Assembly: GCF_910594005.1 (NCBI RefSeq)
Contig: NC_057828.1
Span: 9,002,235 to 9,066,234 of the forward strand
Length of the DNA stretch: 64,000 bases
Reading direction: 5' to 3'
Source of the DNA: Cervus elaphus
Taxonomy: Eukaryota; Chordata; Mammalia; Artiodactyla; Cervidae
The notes beneath the pieces are model-generated. The model was given only the letters and a program-made list of their open reading frames with translations, did no database searches and was not told the origin of the DNA. A program made the translations under genes and the position numbers. Positions 45,065 to 56,671 of the stretch are shown here, piece by piece (positions within the stretch are counted from its first letter, which is position 1; every line of letters starts with the position of its first letter).

Positions 45065-45605
45065 TTTGCTTTGTTGTTTTATTTATTTATTTTTACTTTT
45101 CTTATTAATTTTATTTATTTTTTAAAATTATTTATTTATTTTACTTTACAACATTGTATTGGTTTTGCCATACATTGACTTGAATCTGCCATGGGTATAC
45201 ATGTGTTCCCCATCCTGAACCCCCTCCCACCTCCCTCTCCATCCCATCCCTCTGGTTAATCCCAGTGCGCTAGCCCTGAGCACCCTGTCTCATGCATCGA
45301 ACCTGAACTGGTGATTCGTTTCACATATGATAATTTACATGTTTCAATGCCATTCTCCCATATCATCCTGCCCTTGCCCTCTCCCACAGAATCCAAAAGA
45401 CTGTTCAATACATCTGTGTCTCTCTTGCTGTCTCGCATACAGGGTTATCATTACCATCTTTCTAAATTCCATATATGTGTTAATATGCTATATTGGTGTT
45501 TTTCTTTCTGGCTTACTTCACTCTATAATAGGCTCCAGTTTCATCCACCTTATTAGAACTGATTCAAATGTATTCTTTTTAATGGCTGAGTAATATTCCA
45601 TTGTG
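45065..45605 (-). repeat. Bovine-type L1 3' end in antisense
   Basis: It contains ctttacaacattgtattggt, catgggtatacatgtgttcc, cccaacctccctctcc-like sequence and gtaatattccattgtgtatt. Open frames here are fossil. Confidence 0.82.
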
Positions 45606-45855
45606 TATTGCTTTAATGTTTTAGATCTCTGTCTTCCTATGAGCTTTGCTGTGACATTAAGCCTCTCCTAGTAAACTTTTGGCACCAGAACCTCCACTTG
45701 GAATCTCTTCCCTTGTCCAGAACCAATGGATGAGATCACTATCAAAATTACATTCATCCTGCATACAACTAGAGAAAAGGTGAAGGCATCATATTTGAAG
45801 TCACATGAGTTGCTTTTCAGTTTTTAGTAGTTTGGGTAGTTTTTTCCTGTTTGTC

Positions 45856-45992
45856 ACAGTGGTTCTCAAAGTGCTGTTATCTATCAAAACCACCTGGGAA
45901 GCTTTTTAAAAAGATAGTTTCTGGGGCCATTACCCACACCCACTGAATCACGGCTTTTAGGGATATAGCCTGATTTCTTGACTTTTTTTAAG
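45856..45992 (+). repeat. MER5A-like hAT MITE fragment
   Basis: It begins cagtggttctcaaagtgctg and contains accacctgggaagcttttta and ccactgaatcacgg. Confidence 0.68.
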
Positions 45993-47139
45993 TTTTTTGA
46001 GGTAATTCATCATTCATCTATTCTTTGCAGTGAATATGCACTGACTGCTTATAACTGAGTGCTAGACCAAAAATCATGGAGTTTCTTGCCTTCATTATAT
46101 GCATGTCTAATATCTATTGAGAGACATAGATATGTTTAAAAGCATATAAACCTAAAAAAACAACTTAAATGATATAAAAGGAAAAGGAAAGGGTCTAATT
46201 GGAAATTATTATGTGATGGGGCAGAGGGAAATAGTTCAGATTTGAAATCCCTGGGAGGGTCAGGGAAGGCTTCAATAAGGAAGCAGCATTTTAATTTATT
46301 TTGGAATGTGTTATTTTGTGTTGGGGCATAGCTGATTAATAGTGTTGTGATAGTTTCAGGTGAATAGCAAAGGGACTCAACCATATATAAGTGAGCAGCA
46401 TTTTAGCAGACATCTGGAAGAAGAGTGAAAGTTACAGTGAAGATAAAAGCAATCACATGGAGGGAATAAAGAACAAATAAACAACAAAATAAATAACAAA
46501 ATAACAAAAAGACAGAACAAAGAACAAATATCTTAAAGAAGAGGTAAAAGGGTTTTGATGGGAAGGACTATAGCTCAGTCAGAGGACTAAGATGATACAA
46601 GATGAAGAAAGAAACATGGACAAGGACACTCTAGCTTAACAGATGCTATTTAATAAACAGAATGTGTAGTAATAGATATAAGACTGTCTAATATTAGAAA
46701 AAAATGAGTAAGAAATGTGTGCTTTCTTGGCTCACCATCCTTTGCTCAGATAGGATACACAGATTAAATCCCTTAATTTTGATAAAAGCCATCAAGTAGG
46801 AAAAAATGTATCATAGCAACTATGCAGACCTAATGGCTAGTTCAATCCAATTTCTTCAGGAAGTCTCATGTTTGTCAGTGGTTTGGTGGGAACCATGATA
46901 GAACTTATGGGTTTCAAAGATTAAATCTTAGGCTGAATCTAGGACACACTCATTCAGGAGAACTTCTCTGATCGCTGGTCACCAAGGTCCTTCAGGGCTT
47001 TTCCAAGGTAAGTTTATCCTGAATTAGCTCTGTACATGTAGGCAGAAAATAAACTCTTGGAAGCAAAGTGAGCATGCCCACTTTTGCAGGAAATATCCTG
47101 TTAGCATTTTCCTTTTTCAATAGATTATAACTATAACAA
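45993..47139. other. Intergenic/intronic stretch, mostly unassigned
   Basis: An antisense L1 piece lies at about 46290-46400 (ggtgaatagcaaagggactc). The remainder shows no gene or repeat that I can name. Confidence 0.5.
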
Positions 47140-47362
47140 CAACTTACCAAGTGTCTTCCATATCTAAGATACTACTAAATGCTTTGCATCTTTGACTTTC
47201 CCAGAAAAATTACTAGGTAAATACTATCATCACTATGATGAAGATGAAACTCAGGCTCAGAGAAATTTAAGCAGCTCATCTGAGACCTCAGCTAGTAAGT
47301 AGAAGACATTGGGTTCCAGGCCAAGTCTCTACAAATTCAAACCTTTTAACACCATGTGCCAT
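47140..47362 (-). repeat. MIR-like fragment
   Basis: It contains actactaaatgctttgcatc, tgaaactcaggctcagagaa and acctcagctagtaagtagaa. Confidence 0.6.
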
Positions 47363-47369
47363 TATCTTT

Positions 47370-47835
47370 TGTATTAGTTTCTTATTGCTGCTATGAAATG
47401 AATTACCACAAACTCAGTGGCTTAAAACAACAGAAATTTATTCTCTTACAGTTCTGGAGGTCAAAATCTACAATGGGTCCATAGCGTTGTGTTCTTTCTA
47501 GATGCTCAAGAGAAGTTTAGGTTTCCTTGCTCTTTTTTATCTTCCAGAGGCAGCCTACATCCTTTGGCTCATGGCCCCCTTTCTCTACGTTTGAAGTCAG
47601 TCATGTCCCGTCTTCATATCTTCTTCTGTCTCCTTGATGCTTCGCTTCCTTCCTATAAAGACTTTTGTGAGTAAATTTAAGACCCATCCAAATAATCCAG
47701 GATGATCTTCCCATTTTAAGGTTTTTAAGTGAGTCACATCTTCAAAGTGCTGTTGCCATAGTAAGTAATGTTCACAGTTTTCAAGGATTAGGATATGGAT
47801 ATCTTTGGGAGCTCATTATCTGGCCTACTGCATAT
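47370..47835 (+). repeat. MLT1-type (MaLR) LTR
   Basis: It starts gtattagtttcttattgctg, then gtggcttaaaacaacagaaa and acagttctggaggtcaaaat, and ends tatctttgggagctcattat. Better preserved than the copy at 35912. Solo LTR, no viral gene. Confidence 0.85.
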
Positions 47836-48845
47836 TTCCACACAGATTTTCAAACTCTTAGCTGAGGGAGTCCATTCCCATTAGAGCCCAGGTTAGCAGA
47901 AAGTGGTAATAGTCTAGTAAACAGCCTGTGTTGTGTACATTGATTATGACTAGTGTTAGTTTAAAATGTATGTAGAATTTAAATACATGATAATGATAGC
48001 ACAACAGACAGGAGGGAAGAAAATGAAGTTAACATTTTCTGTGGTTCTTGCATTGTTGGGGAAGTTATAACTGTTAATTACCTTTCCTATGTTCAGGATG
48101 CACATTACCTTTAAATAACATTAAAATTAAATTATTATTATATTAATAATTTAATAATAAAGAGAAATGAGTAAAATAATAAATATAATTGATAACAAGA
48201 AGGCAACAGAGAAGAAAATAATGAATATAGAAACATAGGACAAATTAAAAACACATAGTTAAAATGATTGCTAGAATCCCAAATATATCAATAATTATAT
48301 TAAATACAAACAGACAATTCCATTTTAAAGATGAAGATTGTCATAGTACTGCATTTCTGAAACTGTGGACGGAGGTGCCATGGAGGCCTTTATAAATTCA
48401 CAAGGGACCTATGGAATATTTTAAATGTTCAGTGGAAACACAGCAATATTTTATATCTCTCACATATTTTGCAAACTGCTAGCTCAGAGTAGCTCCCAGT
48501 TATGTTGGATTGCAGTAAGTTCTATTTGAAGACATCAAATCTTTGCAAAGCTGGATTTTCAGCAATGACTGTGATAAAGAAAAAGTACCAAGTGAAAGTT
48601 AATCTGGAATCAGAAATTAAGTGGTGGTTTGCAATCTGATTTCAGGATTTGCCAAGCTGAGAAATTAAGAATTATGGTGGGCACAAGACTTACTGAGCTG
48701 TTTGGACCTAGTTATTTAGTAAATAAACTGTTAAGTATTTTTCTTTTGGCTAGGAATGACATGAAAAAATTACCAAGACTCTAAGAGCAGTGTGAACCTG
48801 ATAAGTTTGGGGACCCTATCATAATTAAAAACTACAGAATAGCAC
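47836..48845. other. Non-coding stretch, AT-rich in the middle
   Basis: 48110-48310 is AT-rich. No exon or named repeat seen. Confidence 0.5.
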
Positions 48846-49095
48846 TGACACATGTATATTACCATATGTAAAGTAGATGACTGGTGCGAGTGCAATGTGT
48901 GAAGCAGGGCACACAAAGTCGGATGTATGGTGCTCTGGGAAACCCAGAGGGGGAGAGGGTAGGGAGGGAGGTGGGAGGGGGGTCAGGATGGCGGGACTCA
49001 TGTGCACCCGGGGTGATTCATGTCTATGTATGGCAAAAACCAGCACAGTATTGTAAGTAAATTATCCTCCAATTAAAATAAGTAAGTTACTTAAA
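48846..49095 (+). repeat. Bovine-type L1 3' end
   Basis: It contains catgtatattaccatatgta, gtgcaatgtgtgaagcaggg, a G-rich block and ttcatgtctatgtatggcaa. Confidence 0.82.
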
Positions 49096-49111
49096 AAACA
49101 AAAAACTATAG

Positions 49112-49250
49112 GGAATTCCCTGGTAGTCCAGTGGTTAGGACTCTCTTTCACTGCCTGGGCCCATGTTCAACTCCTGGTCGAGGAACTAAGATCCCACAAG
49201 GCATGCCAAGCAGCCTGCCTAAATAAATAAAAAAATAAATAAAAATAAAA
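49112..49250 (+). repeat. CHR-type tRNA SINE
   Basis: It starts gggaattccctggtagtcca, contains ggtcgaggaactaagatccc and ends in AAATAAATA repeats. Confidence 0.78.
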
Positions 49251-49299
49251 AACTATTTGTTCCATACAAAACAAATAATATACATGTTCACAGACAGAA

Positions 49300-49493
49300 T
49301 GAAAGTGAAAGTTGCTCATTCGTGCCCGACTCTTTGCGACCCCATGGACTATACAGTCTATGGAATTCTTCAGGTCAGAATACTAGAGTGGGTAGCCTTT
49401 CCCTCCTGCAGGGGATCTTCCCAATCCTGGAATCGAACCCAGGTCTCCCACATTGCAAGAGGACTCTTTACCAGCTGAGCCACAAGAGAAGCC
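49300..49493 (-). repeat. Bov-tA SINE
   Basis: Antisense copy from gaaagttgctcattcgtgcc to gagccacaagagaagcct. Flanks contain agaatgaa on both sides. Confidence 0.83.
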
Positions 49494-49641
49494 TCAGAGA
49501 TAGAATGAATGAATATAAAAAGATGGAAAAACATGCTATGCAAAAATGAACCCAAAGAAAGCTGATTTGACCAATGTGGCGTTATGACAATCTTCATCTT
49601 TGAATTATTATTCTGTGCTTATATTTAAAATAGTGATAGTA

Positions 49642-50972
49642 ACTTCCCTGGAGGTCCAGTGGTTAAGACTTGACCTTCCAATGCATAGATGTGAGTTTAA
49701 TTATTGGTTGGCAAGCTAATATTCCACAAGTCACATGGCCAAAAAACCGAAACATAAAATCGAAGCAGTTCAGTTCAGTTCAGTCTCTCAGTCATGTCCA
49801 GCTCTTTGTGACCCCATGGACTACAGCATGCCAGGCTTCTCTGTCTATCACAAACTCCTGGAGCTTGCTTAAACTCATGTCCATCGAGTAGGTGATGCCT
49901 CCAACCACCTCATCCTCTGTCATACCCTTCTCCTCCTGCCTTCAATCTCTCCCAGCACCAGGGTCTTTTCCAAGGAGTCAGTTCTTCACATCAGGTGGCC
50001 AAAGTATTGGAGCTTCAGCTTCAGCATCAGTCCTTCCAGTGAATAATCAGGGTTGATTTCCTTTAGGATGGACTGGTTGGATCTCCTTGCAGTCCAAGGG
50101 ACTCTCAAGAGTCTTCTCCAACACCACAGTTCAAAAGCATCAATTCTTCGGTGCTCAGCTTTCTTTATAGTTCAATTCTCACACCCACAGATGACTACTG
50201 GAAAAACCATAGCTTTGACTAGACAGACCTTTGTTGGCAAAATGATGTTTCTGCTTTTTAATATGCTGTCTAGGTTGGCCATAGCTTTCCTTCCAAGGAG
50301 CAAGCGCTTTTTAATTTCATGGCTGCAGTCACCATCTGCAGTGATTTTGGAGCCCCCCAAAATAAAGTCTGTCCCTGTTTCCACTGTTTCCCCATCTATT
50401 TGCCATGAAGTGATGGGACCAGATGCCATGATCTTTGTTCTGAATGTTGAGTTTTAAGCCAAGTTTTTCACTCTCCTCTTTCAATTTCATCAAGAGGCTC
50501 TTTAGTTTTTCTTCACTTTCTGCCATAAGGGTGGTGTCATCTGTGTATCAGGTTATTGATACTTCTCCTGGAAGTCTTGATTTCAGCTTGTTCTTCCTCC
50601 AGCCCAGTGTTTTGCATGATGTACTCTGCATATAAGTTAAGTAAGCAGGGTAACAATATACAGTCTTAATGTACTCCTTTCCAAATTTGGAACCAATCTG
50701 TTGTTCCATGTCCGGTTCTAACTGTTGCTTCTTGATCTGCATACAGGTTTCTCAAGAGGCAGGTAAGGTGGTCTGGGATTCCTATCTCTTGAAGAATTTT
50801 CCACAGTTTGTTGTGATCTACACAGTCAAAGGCTTTGGCATAATCAATAAAGCAGAAGTAGATGTTTTTCTGGTATTCTGTTGCTTTTTTGATGATCCAA
50901 TGGATCCATTGAAAATAGAAGTGATGTTGTAACAAATTCCATAAAGATTTTAATAATAGTCCACATTAGAAA
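49642..50972 (+). repeat. CHR-2 SINE split by a BovB insertion
   Basis: The left part 49642-49768 (aacttccctggaggtccagt ... cataaaatcgaag) and the right part about 50915-50972 (gatgttgtaacaaattccat) are consecutive in the intact copy at 23633-23815. The antisense BovB between them was inserted later; aaaatcgaag and aaaatagaag flank it. Confidence 0.82.
49769..50914 (-). mobile_element. 5'-truncated BovB LINE inside CHR-2
   Basis: Antisense, from the 3' tail (cagttcagttcagtctctca) to the RT part. On the minus strand 50666-50935 reads FIDYAKAFDCVDHNKLWKIL-type RT sequence. Confidence 0.9.
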
Positions 50973-50999
50973 AACAAAACAAAACAAAAATTATAGGTA

Positions 51000-51106
51000 T
51001 GTTGTTCAGTCACCAAGTCACGTCTTACTTTTTGTGACCCCATGGACTGCAGTACACCAGGCCTCCCTGTACCTCACCATCTCCCTCAGTTTACTGACGA
51101 TTAAGT
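51000..51106 (-). repeat. Bov-A/BovB tail fragment
   Basis: It contains gttgttcagtcaccaagtca, tgaccccatggactgcagta and ctcaccatctccctcagttt. Confidence 0.7.
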
Positions 51107-51788
51107 CTGTAAACTTGTTATTTGTTTGTTATTTGCCTTACAAGTAAAGTAGAGAAAATATAATTTGAAGCAAGATTTATTACTAGAGATAAAGAGAGAT
51201 GTGTTCTAATAATAAAAGAGTCTATCTACTAGGAAATATAATTTTAAAATATATAAAGGTACATAAGTATACCTAAATAAAAATGTTAAAATCTGTATAG
51301 TAAAAAAAAAGAGCAGAGTTAGAAAAATAAGACAAATGTACAATAGACGGAACATTATCTGGTAGAATAAACAGACCCCCACAAATCAGTAAGTGTCCAG
51401 AAGATGTAAACAAATATGATTTTGCCTCACTGATACACCTAGAGCACTGCACCTGTTATCACAGACACACATTTTTTACAAATATATACACATACGGTTG
51501 TCTCAGTTGGTCATATACTAAGCCATAAAACAAACTCAATTAACCTCAAAGCTTGGTAATAAATATATAGCTAAAGACATTTCCTCAAATGTGTGTAAAT
51601 TCTACAGAACTATTCTAAGTAAACCATGGGTCAATGAAGAAACAATGGTCATCATCAAATGTTTAAAGTGAAAAAAAGCACATTATAACTCATGGAATAC
51701 TGTTAAACTGTTAAAAATACTGCTTTCTTTTTTTTTTTTTTTTAGAAACTATGAACAGCTGAAAATTTAAAAAAATTATAAGTAATTA
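51107..51788. other. AT-rich non-coding stretch
   Basis: Nothing recognised. Confidence 0.5.
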
Positions 51789-51789
51789 T

Positions 51790-52025
51790 CTCTGGCTCCC
51801 CAGGTGGCTCAGTGTTAAAGAATCTCCCTGCCAATGCAGGAGATGGTGAGGGTTCAGTCCTTGGGTTGGGAAGATCCCCTGACATAGGAAATAGCAACCT
51901 ATTCCAGCATTCTTTGTGAAAGATTCCATGGACAGAGGAGCCTGAGGGGCTCCAGTGCCTGGGGTCGCAAGAGTCGGACATGCCTGAGTGACAGAGCGCA
52001 TGCACACACACACACACACACATAC
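51790..52025 (+). repeat. Bov-tA SINE with (CA)n end
   Basis: Sense copy from ctctggctccccaggtggct to cggacatgcctgagtgacag, then (CA)9 at 52004-52022. It ends about 245 bp before the decayed SCR exon. Confidence 0.83.
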
Positions 52026-52270
52026 ATGAGGTTTTAAGGTATAGTAACCGAGTCCAATATTTAAAATATGAATTAAAATATTACTTCATATTTGTTGAGT
52101 TTTGTGTACAAACCAAGTGCTGAAATTTCTTTGTGCTGAATAATTGACTTGGCAACAGACTTTCAACAGTGGTTACTGCTACATCTATGAAACACATTGG
52201 AGAAAAAAAAGAGAAAGTATACTAGAAGTTGCTCCACTAACTTTGATGTCAGTGTGGTCTTTCTCTCTGG

Positions 52271-52444
52271 GTCAATGCAAAGCCCCAGTTGAGCTTCCAT
52301 TCACCATACAGTACTGATGGACAAAGATGAGTTTCCTGTTGGGACAACTCTGAAGTATAAATGCAGCCTTGGTGATTATGGAAATGTTCTGTATCACCTG
52401 TCTACAAAACTCTATCTGGCCAAACCCTGAAAACAACTGTATAC
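52271..52444 (+). pseudogene. CR1: Decayed exon for a CR1-type first SCR
   Basis: The 174 bp relic starts gtcaatgcaaagccccagtt. It retains pieces of the first SCR of a CR1 long homologous repeat: CKAPVELPFT, then DEFPVGTTLKYKC, then ITCLQNSIWPNPENNC (human CR1: CNAPEWLPFA, DEFEFPIGTYLNYEC, IICLKNSVW). The pieces are in different frames (two shifts), with a TGA at 52315-52317. The acceptor AG is GG (52269-52270) and the donor GT is AT (52445-52446). Border phases would fit CR1. The order and phase agree with the exon at 53107. Confidence 0.82.
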
Positions 52445-53106
52445 ATAACAATGTATACAGGGATTTCCTTTATCTCTATCCAGATTGAGAACTGCTCTGT
52501 ATTAGTCAATAATCCTTAAGATCTGATCAACTGTTCAAATCTTGAAACGAAGACACAAGTCTTGGTAACTTTGCCTAAAGTATAACAGATGTAAGATTTA
52601 TTTTTGTAGGTTGTATCTTCCTACTGTTTGAGTTCCTACCATGTTCATTACAAACTCATTTCATGGGAAATGAGCATCAGAAGGCATGACAGGGAAAATT
52701 TGCTAGGGGACGTCCCATTTATACAACTGAAACTAAGTAATGAATGACTCAGGAAAGGAAAGAAAAGTGTAGGTGGGGAGAGAATCCCAAACTTCAAGTC
52801 TTTTTATTTACACTGGTTGAATTACAGAATAAGCATTTTAGTAATAAACAAAGTTTACTTTTTTTTTTTGACAGGCAAAAAATAAAAAAATATGAGGATG
52901 AGACAGATCTGGAAGTGAGGTCTTTTGGAAAATGATGCTTGGTAGGTACCTGATTCTGAGGCAGTCTTGTGAGTTTCCTCAAGGTAACAAATCTGTGGAA
53001 CTATAAATGCCTTTCAGTAATCTATGGTCAGGTTGAGACCTTATGTATTAATAGAAGTTCAGAGTATTTTACACCTAAGTTCCCATGTTCTGCTTCTTTC
53101 CCATAG

Positions 53107-53206
53107 GTAAATCATGTGGATCTTTTCTAGAGCTCATAAATGACAAAATGAAGATCAACAAAGACACTCGGTTTGGATCAATTTTTAATTATTTTTGTAA
53201 TAAAGG
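53107..53206 (+). pseudogene. CR1: Relic exon for a CR1-type SCR2, first half
   Basis: The acceptor ttcccatag is intact. The 100 bp exon is open and encodes KSCGSFLELIN, then INKDTRFGSIFNYFCNKG (human CR1: KSCRNPPDPVN ... GIQFGSQIKYSCTKG). Length and phase equal the live split-SCR exons (100 and 103 bp). The donor is atgagt at 53207 instead of gtgagt, so it should not splice. The expected second-half exon is not seen in 53207-53920. Confidence 0.82.
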
Positions 53207-53919
53207 ATGAGTTGGCAGTAGCATTGTTTGGGATAACAGTTCTAGAATTGTAACAGTAGTCTTTAAATAATAGTCTCAGAGTCAAACTACTTATTCATTC
53301 AAAATATAACTTTAAGTTTTCTAAGTAGAGATGGTGACTTGAACCCAGGCATTTCACTACCCTTGCAATGACTAAACAAATATTTGAAAAAAATAGGAAA
53401 AAACTGTATGCAAGATAGAAATTGGAGGGGTGAGGGTAGTCTTTTCATACTAAATTAATGTACCTAAAGCAAAGTGAAATATTCACTAGATGAGATGGAC
53501 GAGCATTCTAAAAATGCAAATGAAACAAGCATACATACATTCTTAAAGCAATAAGGTTTAGAAATGTTGGAATCAGGAAAAAGTAGGAAAGACCTCTTTA
53601 TTTGGGATGATGGAGTAGATGTGGTGGATGGGCAAATCTTAATTGTTATAGAAACCCTACAGAAGTGTACACTATGCAGGTATCTTGCAGCGGACATACT
53701 CTTGGCTAATTGTTGTGGGAGACAACCAATTTAGGAAAGAGAAGGAAGACCTTATATCTTAAGTTCTGGTCTGCTTTTATTACTTATTGCTTACTTACAA
53801 TACATACACAATAACACAAGTGAAACATAAAAATAGTAATAAAATGAAATGAATTTCAGTGCATATGCCACTAACCTTAAAAACATCACTAGTCCCTTTG
53901 ATTACTAAGTACTTGATTA
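53207..53919. other. Stretch after the relic SCR2 exon; nothing recognised
   Basis: I looked here for the second half of the SCR (a YRLIG... to IC pattern) and did not find it. No repeat family assigned. Confidence 0.5.
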
Positions 53920-55053
53920 CTAAGGAAAAAAGGAAAGATATACCCAATTGAATGCAGAGTTACAAAGAATAGCAAGAAGAGATAAGAAAGTCAGTCTTGG
54001 TGATCAATGAAAAGAAATGGAAGAAAGTAATAAAATGGGAAATACTAGAGATCTCTTCAAGACAATTAGAGATATGAGGGGAACATTTCACACAAAGATG
54101 GGCTCAGTAAAGGACAGAAATGGTATGGGCCTAACAGAAGCAGAAGATATTAAGAGGTGGCAATAATACACAGAAGAACTGTACAAAAAAATATGAATGA
54201 CCCAGATAAGCATGATGGTGTGATCACTCACCTAGACCCAGACATCTTGGAATGCAAAGTCAAGTGGACCGTAGGAAGCATCACTACAAACAAAGCTACT
54301 GGAGGTGATGGAATTCCAGTTGAGCTATTTCAAATCCTAAAAGATGATGCTCTGAAAGTGCAGCCCTCAATATGTCAGCAAATTTGGAAAACTCAACAGT
54401 GGCTGCATGACAGGAAAAGGCCAGTTTTCATTCCAATCCCAAAGAAAGGCAATGGCAAAAAATGCTCAAACTACTACACAATCACACTCATCTCACACGC
54501 TTGTAAAGTAATGCTCAAAATTCTCCAAGACAGGCTTCAACAATACGTGAACTATGAACTTCCAGATGTTCAAGCTGGATTTAGAAAAGGCAGAGGAACC
54601 AGAGATCAAATTGCCAACATCTGCTGGATCATTGAAAAAGAGAGTTCCAGAAAAATAGCTACTTTGGCTTTATTGACTACGTCAAAACATTTGATTGTGT
54701 GGATCACAATAAACTGTGGAAAATTCTTCAAGAGATGGGAATACCAGACCACCTTACCTCCCTTATGAGAAGTCTGTATACAGGTCAAGAAGGAACAGTT
54801 AGAACTGGACGTGGAACAATGGACTGGTTCCAAATCGGGAAAGGAGTACATCAAGGCTGTATATTGTCACCCTGCTTATTTAACTTCTGTGCAGAGTACA
54901 TCATGTGAAATGCTGGGCTGGATGAAGCACAAGTGGAATCAAGATTGCCAGGAGAAATATCAATAACTTCAGATATGCAAATGACACCACCCTTATGGCA
55001 AAAAATGGAGAGAACTAAAGAGCCTCTTGATGAAAGTGAAAGAGGAGAGTGAA

Positions 55054-56671
55054 GTTCAGTTCAGTTCAGTCTCTCAGTCATGTCCGACTCTTTGCGACCC
55101 CCTGGATGGCAGCACTGCCAGGCTTCCCTGTCTGTCACCAACTCCCAGAGTTTACTCAAACTCATGTCCATTGAGTTGGTGATGACATCCAACCATCTCA
55201 TCTTCTGCTGTCTCCTTCTCCTCCCACCCTCAAGCTCTCCCAGCATCAGGATCTTTTCAGATGAGTCAGTTCTTCTCATCAGGTGGCCAAAGTATTGGAG
55301 TTTCAGCTTCAGCATCAGTCCTTCCAATGAATATTCAGGACTAGTTTCCTTTAGGATGGACTGACTGGATCTCCTTGCAGTCCAAGGGACTCTCAAGAGT
55401 CTTCTCCAACACCACAGTTCAAAAGTATCAATTCTTCGGTGCTCAGCTTTCTTTATAGTCCAACCCTCACATCCATACATGACTACTGGAAAAACCAAAG
55501 CTTTGACTAAACGGACTTTTGTTGGCAAAGTAATGTCTCTGCTTTTTAGTATGCTGTCTAGCTTGATCATAGCTTTTCTTCCAAGGAGCAAGTGTCTTAA
55601 CTTCATGGCTGCAGTCACCATCTGCAGTGATTTTCAGTTCAGTTCAGTCGCTCAGTTGTGTCCGACTCTGCGACCCCATGAATCAGTGCAGTGATTTTGG
55701 AGCCCCCCAAAATAAAGTATCTCACTGTTTCCATTGTTTTCCCATCTATCTGCCATGATGTGATGGGACCAGATGCCATGATCCTAGTTTTCTGAATATT
55801 GTGTTTTAAGCCAAATTTTCACTCTCCTCTTTCACTTTCATTAAGAGGCACTTTAGTTCTTCTTCACTTTCTGCCATAAGGGTGGTGTCATCTGTGTATC
55901 TGAGGTTATTAATATTTCTTCCAGCAGTCTTGATTCCAGCTTGTGCTTCATCCAGTCCAGCATTCCTGCATGATGTACTCTGACAGTAATTGGCGTTGAT
56001 GTATTCCTTTTGCAACTGGAACCAATCTGTTGTTACATATTCAGTTCTAACTGTTTCTTCCTGACCTGTATACAGATTCCTCAAGAGGCAGGTCAGGTAC
56101 TCTTGATATTCCCTTCTCTTTAAGAATTTTCCACAATTTGTTGTGATCCACACAGTCAAAGGCTTTGGCATAGTCAATAAAGCCGAAGTAGATATTTTTC
56201 TGGAACTCTCTTGCTTTTTTGATGATCCAATGGATGTTGGCAATTTGATCTCTGGTTCCTCTGCCTTTTCTAAATCCAGCTAAACATCTGAAATTTCACA
56301 GTTCATGTACTGTTGACACCTGGCTTGGGGAATTTTGAGCGTTACTTTACTAGTGTGTGAGATGAGTGCAATTGTGTGGTAGTTTGAGCCTTCTTTGCCA
56401 TTGCCTTTCTTTGGGATTGGAATGAAAACTGGCCTTTTCCAGTTCTGTGGCCACTGTTGAGTTTTCCAAATTTGCTGGTGTATTGAGTGCAGCACTTTCA
56501 GAGCATCATGTTTTAGGATTTGAAATAGCTCAACTGGAATTCCATCACCTCTGCTAGCTTTGTTCGTAGTGATGCTTCCTAAGGTCCACTTGACTTTGCA
56601 TTCCAAGATGTCTGGCTCTAGGTGAGTATGAGTGATTACACCACCGTGATTATCTGGGTCATGAAGATCAA
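55054..56671 (-). mobile_element. Younger BovB LINE inserted in antisense
   Basis: It runs from its 3' tail (cagttcagttcagtctctca) to the region before the RT (tgattatctgggtcatgaag). Minus-strand pieces 55061-55621, 55806-56243 and 56280-56606 show BovB coding remnants in broken frames. It carries its own small SINE-like insertion at 55635-55689. Confidence 0.88.
55635..55689 (-). repeat. Very short Bov-A fragment with target duplication
   Basis: About 55 bp (cagttcagttcagtcgctca to gaccccatgaatca) inserted in the BovB; tgcagtgatttt occurs on both sides. Confidence 0.75.

Noticed and set aside
45065..45605. Overlapping 60-88 codon frames
   Set aside because: They lie in an antisense L1 3' end.
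52744..52935. 63-codon open frame between the two decayed SCR exons
   Set aside because: No SCR cysteine pattern or other domain; AT-rich chance frame.
53207..53212. Possible AT-AC (U12) donor at the relic SCR2 exon
   Set aside because: A U12 donor would read ATATCC; here it is ATGAGT, which fits a GT to AT mutation of an ordinary donor.
53207..53920. Search for the second half of the relic SCR2 and following SCR exons
   Set aside because: No YRL-G...C...W...C pattern with splice sites was visible; the exon is lost, beyond recognition or displaced.
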